DNA from: Conchocele bisecta
Taxonomy: Eukaryota > Mollusca > Bivalvia > Lucinida > Thyasiridae
Direction of reading: 5' to 3'
DNA: 64,000 nucleotides
NCBI GenBank assembly: GCA_029237695.1
Contig: CM055265.1
Location: 112,766,773-112,830,772 of the forward strand
Position 1 is the first letter of the stretch. Every line of letters starts with the position of its first letter. Below are positions 12,770-23,064 of the stretch, piece by piece. The notes beneath the pieces were generated by a model. That model ran no database searches and was not told the DNA's origin. It saw nothing but the letters and a program-made list of their open reading frames with translations. The translations under genes were made by a program, and so were the position numbers.

Positions 12770-13009
12770 AAAAACGAACAAAGGGCAATAACTAAAACAA
12801 TAGTAATGCGAGAGTTATGGTTCTTGCGCGCGAAACACCTTTGTGTCGATATGTATGCATGTGTGAAGTTTCGTCAAAATATTCCATACGGTATTCGAGT
12901 TAGACTCCGAACGGGAAAGACGAACGGGCGGACGCGGCGGCGGACGCGGACGCGGCGGCGTGACGACGTAAAATCCATAGTATCCCCCGACGACGAAAGT
13001 CGGGGGATA
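12770..13009 (+). repeat. Hairpin-ended repeat (family H), single-unit copy
   Basis: One unit of the 3940-4530 repeat, then a GACGCGGCGGCGGACG run, then a stem-loop at 12981-13009 with arms TATCCCCCGAC and GTCGGGGGATA. It lies between two copies of the 'atggccgcc' core (12590 and 13070) and widens their spacing, consistent with insertion there. Confidence 0.65.
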
Positions 13010-13559
13010 CAATGATATGTGTGGAGCCTCACGTTGAGGCCATTGGGTAATTTTATAGAACAATTATTTCAAAATGGCCACCAAAAAATAATGTTTTATT
13101 AAGATATCGGCCTCCAAATAACATAAGGCGGTTATTTCACTTCCTATATATACATTTTAAGGGGCAAGAAACATACTGGTGACACTAACATGAACATAAA
13201 TTCACCAGAGGTACAAGTAACTCTTGGATTTTCCAAGGAAATATACACATATGTGTGTATAGGTCCTTGGAATTTCTTCAAAATGGCCACCAAAAATGCT
13301 GTTTTTATAAAGGTATCGGACTTACCACTTATCAATTTCATATTAAATTACAACAAATAAAGGTATAACCCGACTGATGCTTGCACTGATATTTGGAAAA
13401 AAAAAGTGTGAATTCTATATGACATTGACCGCGAGGATTAGGGCACCATGGGTTGTGTGTAGAATGAACATATAGATGGCTATGCATGGCATGCTGTATC
13501 AATCTTGTATTGTGATAAAAAAAACCCGTCTTATAATTGATTGGAACTGCCGTAAATTG

Positions 13560-13720
13560 TGACGACACCGCCGTAAAATAAAATGTTAAAAATGTGGTTG
13601 AACAGTAGGATTATATTGTGATTATACTCCTTATAGTGGTGAAACTGCAATTTATTGTGACGAAACATCCATACATCGTGATGAAACATCCTTATAGGGT
13701 GGTGGAAAATTCCTATACTA
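13560..13720 (-). repeat. Left arm of an inverted ~22-bp degenerate array
   Basis: Units of the type GAAACATCCTTATATTGTGATG, about six copies, complementary to the array at 13870-14120. Confidence 0.6.
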
Positions 13721-13869
13721 TGATTTGGTTGTCTTTTGCTGTTACTTCTCGTATTTGCAAGTTTTATTATTTTAATTGTCAGCCGTATACACGTGATAAA
13801 ATGTATGTGCTCTCTGCATCATGTTTTATTTAACTGAAATATGGCAGTTCAAATAAAGCATCACACCAT

Positions 13870-14120
13870 TAACCCGATCATAGCTCAATATGAGCATGTT
13901 TCTAGCACAACATAAGCATGTAGGACCATTATAAGGATGTTTCATTACAATATGAGACAGGTATATCACATTATAAAGATGTTCCAGCACATTATAATTA
14001 CAATATAAGACGATCCCACCACGTTACAAGGCAGTTTCATCACAATATAAGGAAGTTCAAGCACAACATAGGGAAGTTACACCACGATATAAGGATGCTC
14101 CATCACAATATAAGGGTGTT
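13870..14120 (+). repeat. Right arm of the inverted ~22-bp degenerate array
   Basis: About eleven units of the type CATCACAATATAAGGATGTT, in the reverse sense to the left arm, across a ~150-bp spacer. Confidence 0.65.
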
Positions 14121-14232
14121 CCGCATATATTATATTTCCGACCTCAAACCCAAAGCTCATTAAAATACTTGGAAAGTGCAGTAACAACAACACGTTAATT
14201 CGTGATGTAACCCCGTCTTCTGATTGGTTGAT

Positions 14233-14273
14233 TATCTCGTGGCCACGACATAATAAGTCGTGGCCACGAGATA
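14233..14273. repeat. 41-bp near-perfect palindrome
   Basis: Two TCGTGGCCACGA cores face each other around a TAATAA centre. It is a sequence variant of the array 56 bp downstream, which has GCGC in place of GGCC. Confidence 0.85.
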
Positions 14274-14328
14274 ACTGACCAATTAGAAAGTGTCTGCCAT
14301 ATTGGTAGTCTTTTGTGATTGGACAATT

Positions 14329-14497
14329 ATGTCGTGCGCACGAGATAAGATGTCGTGCGCACGAGATAAGATGTCGTGCGCACGACATAATTATCTCGTG
14401 CGCACGAGATAAGATGTCGTGCGCACGAGATAAGATGTCGTGCGCACGAGATAAGATGTCGTGCGCACGAGATAAGATGTCGTGCGCACGAGATAAA
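14329..14497. repeat. Array of eight 21-bp palindromic units
   Basis: The core TCGTGCGCACGA, a perfect 12-bp palindrome, recurs eight times with a 21-bp period (GATGTCGTGCGCACGAGATAA). The third junction is inverted (GACATAATTATCTC). It is read open in several frames only because the unit contains no stop codon. Confidence 0.95.
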
Positions 14498-14499
14498 TT

Positions 14500-15069
14500 A
14501 AAAACCACACACGTCCCCTCCATGCTTCCGTAGATAACACTTCAACGGGGAATGTAAAACACAATTAATACATAATATATAAAATATGTACTAGAACAAT
14601 GTTATCGTGTGTATGCTTAATCTTTAGCGGCATGATAAACTCCTTTACGTAAATTTACAAAGACAAACAATCCCACAATTCAGGAATCAAAATGGCGGAC
14701 AGTAAGATCAAAATGTTAGGCACTGACAGAAAAGTTACATTTTCTATCACAATAGCGGCTACAGGGATTGTTGGATAAAGTTATTTAGCGAAACGAGAGC
14801 TCAAAACCTACGTCAGATTATAGTATAATTGACATTGTTTACACACGTTAACATAGTGAGCTAAATTTGCGACAATGTTGGATTCTGGATTTGACAGACA
14901 GGTGCGTGAATTGAAGACAACACGCGGAGCTGGATAAGAACCGACAGACATGATTCTTAACATGCGTGCTTGGTCTGTGGGTACAATTCCAGATCATATC
15001 ACGTATGTTTTCATTTCACGTCTTGTCAAAGCAGCACAAATAAATAACGTTGATATTCTACAAGGATGT
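14500..15069. other. Interval without a gene
   Basis: No coding region or RNA gene is supported. Confidence 0.4.
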
Positions 15070-17230
15070 TGGTCGTTTCGTCTAACTGCCAGTTCGTCTA
15101 CCTTATTTTATATAGTAATTGAGAAGTTGTTTCGTCAACATGTATTTGTATAGTGACCAAGTATCGATTATTACCTGTAGGCTGTAGTTGTTTGCTACAA
15201 GGTGTTAGACACTGTGGACATGGTTGACAAACACCAATTGTCAATGTTTGGGTTAGGTAAAACACAACAAAACACATTCAAATTACTACTTTTATTAAAG
15301 CACTTTATTTAATCTCGTAATCATACATCAATAAACATCATCAATTTACAATGCCGTATATGAAAACATCTGCGTAATTCATTGAAAAAATATTTAATAA
15401 ATTTACCTAATACGAAAAGTTGATATAAATTCGATATAAAAAAATCTGCATTTTGTGCATGTTATCTAACGAAGAGATGTATAATTCAAATTAATTATTA
15501 AATTGATATGGAATTACGCACATGTTTTTAGGTGAAAGTAATAATTAATGTCAGCACATATCGCACAATAGCACCATTTCGTTTCTTCCAGGTGATTCCA
15601 GTCTACACAAATATACTACAGGTAAAAATGGGTGGCACGATTTACCCAAATCTACCCAAATCTTACCCAAATCTACCCAAATCTCTATAATTACTATATG
15701 TCAATACAAATAAGCTATACACATCATACTAACGATGTTTGGACTGTACTTACATAATGTATGTCATTGATTTGCTCATACCAGGGCCCATTTTAATGTT
15801 TTGATGCAAAATGGAAATATTTGTATATGATAAATAAAGGAGAGTACCGCGATAAACTTAATACTAGGAAGCCAAGGAAGATAATCCACTTTATAATGGC
15901 TAAACATGCTAAATGGGAATGATTATTTTTAATTGAAATACAAATACAAAACTGTAGAACCTCTCTAATGTTGACATACAAGGAGACAGTAGTGTGAAGG
16001 TGTCGACCGTATACTGGCCGTTTTCACCCGCCAGGGCATGTAGCCATCTTGTACATAATCACTTGTTGAGGCTATACCTCTAGGGAAATTTGCAATCACA
16101 GTCTGATCAGGGTCTACACTGTTTTCCATCTTGTACATAATCACTGTATACCATATACAAGAAGCAAGCCGCGTGTCGCCCGCCAGGACGTGTAGCCATC
16201 TTATAACAATCACTTGTTGAGGCTATACATTCTAGGGAAATTTGCAATCACAGTCTGATCAGGGTCTACCGGTTCCCCATTTTTATGCATAACCACTTGT
16301 TTGAGGCTATACCTGTAGGGGAAATATGCATTCACAATCTAAATCAGAGGTCTACACAGTTTCCCATATTGTTCATAATCGACTATATATAACGAGCTAC
16401 CCCACTAAAATACACTGTGTTCTGGTCAATACAATATAATATTGGGCTTTGTCTACATAGAGGTGTGAAAAACATTCAAGCTATTTGACAAGATATACAA
16501 ACCATACACAAATTTAAAAATATATATGTTGCATGCATATTATGGTTCATTTTCATCAATGTTCTTAATACAATATCGTTTATTATTGTTATTGTAGATG
16601 AATATTAAGAATATTTATATATATATATATATGTATAACAACTCCGTAAATTAAATTGCAATAACTAAACTATGCCCAGAAGTCATTTGTGCTAATAATA
16701 AAAACATTCATTCAATGCATTATACTTTGTTTTTAACTATTTCAAAAAGATGTTGGCATATAATTACTCGGCGAAATAAATATTGCAATACTATGGAGGT
16801 GACCGGTTACTTAGACATTTGGACTATTATATGTGCCATATGAAATCATGATCGATGGCAACTTAAAGTTAGACAACTGAGACATAATGAATGAGTCTCG
16901 ATCACATTAGTCTCCCTTTATAATAATGATACATGTATATTAATCGCTTTCCCGCGGAAATATGTGCTTTATTCTCCATTTTTCGGTCAAAATGTACTTA
17001 TTGTATGATATACTAATGATATATTGTTGAAAACGTATATAACATAATCATAAATGTTATTTTTAATGAAGTTTTGGGTAGATTTGGGTAAGATTTGGGT
17101 AGATTTGGGTAATTCGTGCTGCCGGGTAAAAATTGATATTCAGTTACTATATAAATACATGTTGACGAAACGACTTATCACCTACTATATAAAATAAGGT
17201 AGACGAACTGGCAGTTAGACGAAACGACCA
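15070..17230. mobile_element. 2.16-kb element with long terminal inverted repeats
   Basis: The left end (TGGTCGTTTCGTCTAACTGC at 15070) and the right end (its complement, finishing at 17230) match over ~85 bp with few differences. A second, inner inverted pair is made of ACCCAAATCT units (15635-15692 and 17072-17130). No transposase frame is seen, so it is non-autonomous. A TTCTACAAG direct repeat lies a few bases outside each end, but not flush, so the target duplication is unresolved. Confidence 0.75.
16010..16400 (+). repeat. Three-copy repeat inside the 2.16-kb element
   Basis: TAATCACTTGTTGAGGCTAT...GAAATTTGCAATCACAGTC is repeated near 16058, 16210 and 16290. The text AGTCTGATCAGGGTCTAC is related to dispersed copies near 49300 and 55730. 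Confidence 0.6.
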
Positions 17231-17307
17231 GAATTCTTCTACAAGCTGTGTGGTGAAATGAAAGTTCATTCAGCATGGTTTGTAACTAAAGAATCCAGGT
17301 AAGTTAC

Positions 17308-19732
17308 CTAAATATGCCAGAGCATATCAATATTATTGAACCAGAATTGGAAGGGATTATCATTTAATCGATGTGCGACATCCGAAGTCATATAACCATG
17401 TCTGTTGTCAAACAGCTTCATGTCATATTTTGGAATACACACAAACTCTCCATTATTTGACATGAAGCGGGTGTACTGCCTTCCTTGTTCGAGCATGTGC
17501 ATCAGTAAATTGTCTAACTGTATCGATATCGTCTACGGTATTCTCTTTAATAAGCCGGTTGGTTATTTCACCTTCGATATCATCAATTGACACTGAGGAC
17601 AGCTCGTCATCCATAGTCGATGTGCATGTGTAGTTTTCTGTAGCTTCATTAGAGTGTAATCGTTCGAGTGAAATGTAGTGACTCTCTGCAAGGTGTCCAA
17701 TGATTACCATATCTCTTGCTGTTACATCACGAGTTTGTTGTTCGAAGGTGCTGTGTATGAATTGCGTTGCATTGTCGCCTAAACTTGATACCACCATTAT
17801 CCAATTGAATTATTGCAACTTATGGATTTCCGTGTTTTCTCCATGCACTTCATGCGTAATAAAAAAGTGTTTGTCGGTAGTTGATGACAACGATAACAAG
17901 TGCAACATGCACGGTTGCTGACCGATTATCAAACAACATGTACTACTCATTTTGTTTGCACACTCGTATTCATACACCTCATTACACGTCGTGCCAATGC
18001 AAGAACATATTCCGTTGCCTTTTGCTCGTTGTTGTCGATACCTTTCCTCATCTGTTGTCAGTGATGTTATATTGTTAACTTTATACCAGAGTAACTTTTG
18101 TCCTTCAACCTCAACTTTATACCTAAAGTTAGAAGTGTCTACGTCTACAATTCTTCCTCTACATACTCAAGGAATTTTTAAGTTTGTCGCGCCCCATTTC
18201 AATCTAGTGTATTTTATCTTTCCCTTCACAAGTACAGTATCACCGATATTATATTTTGATGGAGGATATTTTTTAAGATTGCGTCTGATCATTTTCATGG
18301 AAGAGTAGTCGCTATGAGCTGCTGCTTTCTTCCGTATTTCTCTACCGGACTGCATGCGCTGGGATAAGTCCTCATTTATACCTGCCTCTCACTCATGAAT
18401 ATCTAATTCTACTTGGTTACAGTCTAAATCATCTTGAAGATCAACATCGTCATCGCTGTCAATCGCGTCTCTTCCAAGTAAACTACATCGGCATCACTTC
18501 CAGATTTTCTACAAAAGAAAACCTCAAATGAACTAAGTGTTCACAATGACTCATGCTGTGCTTCATTATATAGTTTTTGGTATATCGGTAGCATATCTGT
18601 CCAACAAACACCTTCTTCCAACCGCACGAAGTCGTCCTGTAATTTCTGCTTCCATGTTATATTAGATCGCTCAATTTTACCCTGGGACTGGGGATGGTAG
18701 GCACTAGAATGGATGACTTTTTATGCCCCCGCCACCGAATGGTGAGGGGGGCATATAGTGTTACCGGCGTCCGTAACGTACGTAACGCACGTAACGTACG
18801 TCCGTACGTACGTACGAACGAAACCTTAACGCTCGGGTAAATGGCTTATAATTTCTGTTTCCTTGCTCGGATCTGCTTGAAATTTCACACACGCATTGCT
18901 CCAATGGTCCTCTACCGCCCTGTGACAAATCCACATTCAAATATGCCTTGTTTTCTTTGGCTGCCAGCGGGGGCATTCGTGTGCCGACAGGCCACATTTC
19001 TAGTATGTTAAGCGAACGACGTAATTTCTCTACGACGCCACGAAATTCCGAACCTTGATCTGATTGCAGTATGTGGGGTGTTCCGAATTCGATGTATATA
19101 TGCTTCAGCTTCTCCGCTACCTCGCTGCTTGCCTTATTCTGCAGTGGACGGAGCCAAACGAATCGGCTATACAGATCCATTACAGACAGCACCCATTTAT
19201 AGACTGTGTCGTCAACAGTAACAGCTATATTTCTGAGATCTACAAGATCTACTTGATGCCTATCATGGACAGAATTCGCCCTGACTGGTCGTAATGGAGC
19301 CTGGTTTTTGAACAAAGGATAGCGATGCTGCTGTGCCGGATTTTTATTTAGCTCTCGTTGGATGTGTTGTTGCCCAAATCCGGAATAGATATGTATGAGT
19401 CGTCTGCAAAGTTTCTTGGCGCCATCTCCTCTGGTTTGGTTAGACAATGAACCACCAGAGGAACTTGCATGTGACTTTCGTAGAATTATTTTCCCTGTTG
19501 GCGGGTGTACACTCATTGGTCTCTTTTCCCTAGAGATTGGATTATGTACCACTTGAAGGCCGTAATTTCCACTTTGCATGCGTCGATAGGCTGTCCGTTG
19601 GTATACCGTACGTTGTGATTTGGGAATTTCATTGAATTGCATGTCCCCTTTCAATACTTTGAGCATGACTTCGTATACCTCGTCCGGCAGCGGGGCAGGT
19701 GTCCGGGTACATTTTCCCTTCCTCCAATCCAT
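17308..19732 (-). pseudogene. Decayed integrase gene (Ginger/KRBA2-like) with OTU-like tail
   Basis: The large frame opens at 19732 directly behind a splice acceptor (GTTTTAG). Residues ~105-145 resemble an integrase N-terminal zinc region and ~150-243 an rve core with Asp in HQVDLVDL (residue 162) and Asp in QSDQGSEF (residue 225). The core then breaks at the 18722-19003 insertion and resumes in SAYHPQSQGKIERSN, which supplies the catalytic Glu, on the far side (about 18650-18715). Further down come an SH3-like segment with YNIGDTVLVKGKIKY (18167-18355), then a stretch ending in ESHYISL (17453-17797) that resembles the C-terminal histidine region of OTU cysteine proteases. No reverse transcriptase or gag is seen, so an integrase-only DNA transposon (Ginger type) or a host gene derived from one is the likelier source. 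Several frameshifts and stops make it non-functional. The OTU assignment is tentative. Confidence 0.7.
18722..19003 (-). mobile_element. Hairpin-ended repeat (family H) inserted in the integrase core
   Basis: The insertion splits the integrase coding sequence between LNI and VIHSSAY. Read on the minus strand it begins TAGAAATGTGGCC, as at 73, runs through a cgtacgtacggacg tract, and ends in the stem-loop 18722-18755 (TATGCCCCC/GGGGGCATA). No clear target duplication is visible. This copy is the best guide to the ends of the family. Confidence 0.75.
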
Positions 19733-19839
19733 CTAAAACAAAGGGTAACATAGTAGCGATATTAGAGTGACTGAGCATTGGAACATACAGACATAAAGTG
19801 TACATGGAACACAGTCGGTATAATACACTGGTGTGGCAA

Positions 19840-21460
19840 ATGTGGTGTGGATAGTGTAGACAGTGGGGACAATGTAGACTGTGGGGACAGTGTAGACAGT
19901 GGGGATAGTGGAGAAAATGTAGACAGTGGGGACAGTGGAGACAGTGTAGACAGTGTAGACAGTGGGGACAGTGGGGACAGTGTATACAGTGTAGACAGTG
20001 GGGACAGTGTAGACAGTGGGGACAGTGTAGACAGTGTAGACAGTGTAGACAGTGGGGACAGTGTATACAGTTTATACAGTGTAGACAGTGTAGACAGTGT
20101 AGACAGTGTAGACAGTGGAGACAGTGTAGACAATGGGGACAGCGTAGACAGTGTAGACAGTGTATATAGTGGGGACAGTGTAGACAGTGGGGACAGTGTA
20201 GACAGTGGGGACAGTGTAGACAGTGTAGACAGTGTAGACAGTGGAGATAGTGGGGACAGTGTAGACAATGGGGACAGCGTAGACAGTGTAGACAGTGTAT
20301 ATAGTGGGGACAGTGTAGACAGTGTAGACAGTGGGGACAGTGGTAGAGGGCAGTGGGGACAAGTGTAGACAGGTTAGACAGTGTAGACAGTGGAGATAGT
20401 GGGGACAGTGTAGACAATGGGGACAGTGTAGACAGTGTAGACAGTGTAGACAGTGGAGACAGTGGAAACAGTGGAGACAGTGGATACAGTGTAGACAGTG
20501 GGGACAGTGTAGACAGTGTATACAGTGTAGACAGTGTATACAGTGTAGACAGTGTAGACAGTGGAGATAGTGGGGACAGTGTAGACAGTGTAGATAGTGG
20601 TAGATAGTAGACAGTGAAATACAGTGAGACAGTGTATTAGACAGTGTAGACATATGTGGGGACAGTGTAGACAGTGTAGACAGTGGGGACAGTGTAGACA
20701 GTGGGGACAGTGTAGACAATGTAGAAAGTGGGGACAGTGTATACAGTGTAGACAGTTTAGACAGTGTAGACAGTGGAGATAGTGGGGACATTGTAGACAA
20801 TGGGGACAGTGTAGACAGTGTAGACTGTGTAGACAGTGTAGACAGTGTAGACAGTGTAGACAGTGGAGACAGTGGATACAGTGTATACAGTGGGGACAGT
20901 GTAGACAGTGTAGACAGTGTAGACAGTGTAGACAGTGGAGATAGTGACAGTGTAGACTAGTGGAGACAGTGAGTTGACAGTGTAGACAGTGGGGACAGAT
21001 GTAGACAGAGTGTAGAAGTGTAGACAGTGGGGACAGACAGTGTAGACAGTGTAGACAGTGTAGCCAGGGTCAGTGGAGACATTGTGTCAGTAGACAGTGT
21101 AGATGTAGACAGTGTAGACAGTGTGACAGTGAGTAGGACAGTGTAGACAGTGTAGACAGTGATACAGTGTAGACAGTGTAGACAGTGTAGACAGTGTAGA
21201 CAGTGGGACAGTGTAGACAGTGGAGATAGTGGGGTCAGTGTAGACAGTGTAGACAGTGGAGACAGTGTATACAGTGGAGACAGTGTAGACAGTGTAGACA
21301 GTGTAGACATACAGTGTAGACAGTGTAGACAGTGTAGACAGTGTAGATAGTGGAGACAGTGTAGACAGTGTAGACAGTGGAGATAGTGGGGACAGTGTAG
21401 ACAATGTAGACAGTGGGGACAGTGTAGGCAGTGGGGACAGTGTAGACAGCGGTGGTGTAA
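19840..21460 (+). repeat. 1.6-kb minisatellite of 9-bp units
   Basis: Units are GACAGTGTA, GACAGTGGG and GACAGTGGA in irregular order, with higher-order blocks repeated (for example around 20100-20250 and 20250-20350). The unit length is a multiple of three and has no stop in most frames, which creates long Ser/Asp/Val, Cys/His/Leu and Thr/Leu/Ser frames on both strands; none is a gene. Decay of the unit increases after about 20940. Confidence 0.95.
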
Positions 21461-21621
21461 GTATCGGTGGGTGTAAAAACGGCGGGCCTACACAAATAAT
21501 CGGATAGCTAAACATTTCCAGTTTATATTTGTTGTTTCTTATTTCAATACATAGTAATGCAAGATGCATGTAGTATACATGTGGACTGGTTAAACAATTC
21601 CAACAGTGGGAATATGTATAA

Positions 21622-21790
21622 GTTAGATAATGTGTTCGAGTCGAATATGGATAGTTAACAGCGCATTGGGGAAATTTAGGGGGCCGGAAATCGTCGAGCC
21701 GCTAGGCGAGACGTATTTCGGCCGCCTTAAATTTTCCCACGCGCTGTTAACTAACCATATTCAACGAGACGACATTATCTAACTAATTTA
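21622..21790. repeat. ~170-bp inverted repeat
   Basis: The left arm GTTAGATAATGTGTTCGAG...GTTAACAGCGC is complementary to the right arm GCGCTGTTAAC...CGACATTATCTAAC, with GGCCG/CGGCC pairs nearer the centre. This is MITE-like or a foldback; no reading frame. Confidence 0.75.
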
Positions 21791-23064
21791 TTGCACGGAT
21801 ACGTCGAAAGCCTGAGATAAAATTATGTATTTTGTCGAATTTATTGTAAGTTTAATACAAATACTATAATTACACAATTTAATCCAGCCATTCCTCTTGG
21901 GTACCCCACTTTTGTTTACATTTCCGCAGACATGTTCTCAATACCCTGCGGTCACGTGACCAGTTAAAAGTGACAAAAATATAGCAGGTGTCTGTTATCT
22001 GGTTCACAATCTTACCGAATCTGGATTACTACGTTTGCATGCACTCGGTGTATAACCAACACAGCATGCACACCTGCGCTGCTTTATCATTCGTGGTTCT
22101 ATGACAATTATATCACTCCACGAGCTGTTAGTGTTATTGGCATTTTCATAGCAGTAATTAATAGTATTTTTGTATTTTCGTAACACAACGCCATGCAACT
22201 TCATATTCGGGGTATCGATCCGATTGTCGCCCAGTCACTTGTAGCCTGTCGATCATGAATGGGTCATGTTATCAGGGCATGACTGGTTAAAGGTGACGCA
22301 CCGATATTGCTCTACTTAATTGATTGCTGATATTTGCGTATGCGTAGGTTATCCTGACATGTAGAATAGGCGTTAATCTCAAGCATATAACACACGCTAG
22401 ACAGTGTATCTCCGTGAATTAACACACGTTGGAAGTGGGCCAGACAGGTCCAGACAGTGATCTCCGGCAGTTAGCACACTGCGGAGATCAAAGGATTTCG
22501 CCGCATCCGTGCAATAATTCCAATTAGACCGTCGCTTTTAGTATGTGTCATATTACACCCGTGTTGCCTCGGCATCCCGACACGCGTGTTGGTGAGATTA
22601 CACGGTCATTACATGTAGCTACAATTACCACACTATTGTTTATAAATAGCAAGGGGTCTGGCTAATGGCGTCCACACAGCCCGGCCAGTGTAACGGAGGC
22701 GGGGCCTTAGCATGAAACCACAACACATTTACAGATGCTCAAAATATGTTATCAATTACTTCTCGGATACTTACAGTTCCTCCAGAATAAACTGTGATTG
22801 TCATAACGCATAGTAATGCTATCACAAATAATTGCTTCTGATTAAACATCGTTTGTCTTCTGCTTCTTCGCTGCAAATATATCTGTTGACTTGTGTACGA
22901 TTATTTTCAATTCCGCGGAAAATAAGCAGCCAAAAGTTGTGTAATTGCTTGTTATAAATTCGTTTTCAAAATTATTTATTTTACATTTTTAGTTTAAATA
23001 TTTGTATTGTTAATTGTTTTAATATTTATTCCGATACATACTAATAAATATAGACTGTTATTTA
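21791..23064. other. Interval without a gene
   Basis: No supported gene. Two half-related stretches (GTGTATCTCCGTGAATTAAC and GTGATCTCCGGCAGTTAGC) lie near 22400 and 22455. Confidence 0.35.

Noticed and set aside
14329..14497. CRISPR-like array
   Set aside because: Units are contiguous with no unique spacers, and the context is eukaryotic.
14077..14533. Frames repeating SRAHDIL or ISCARDK
   Set aside because: Translations of the 21-bp palindrome array, not protein genes.
17070..17135. Telomere-like TTTGGGTAGA repeats
   Set aside because: The unit is not TTAGGG, and the array is one arm of an inverted pair inside a transposon-like element.
19629..21569. Long frames on both strands rich in Ser-Asp-Val, Cys-Leu-His or Thr-Leu-Ser
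   Set aside because: They are translations of the 9-bp minisatellite, whose unit length keeps every frame open.
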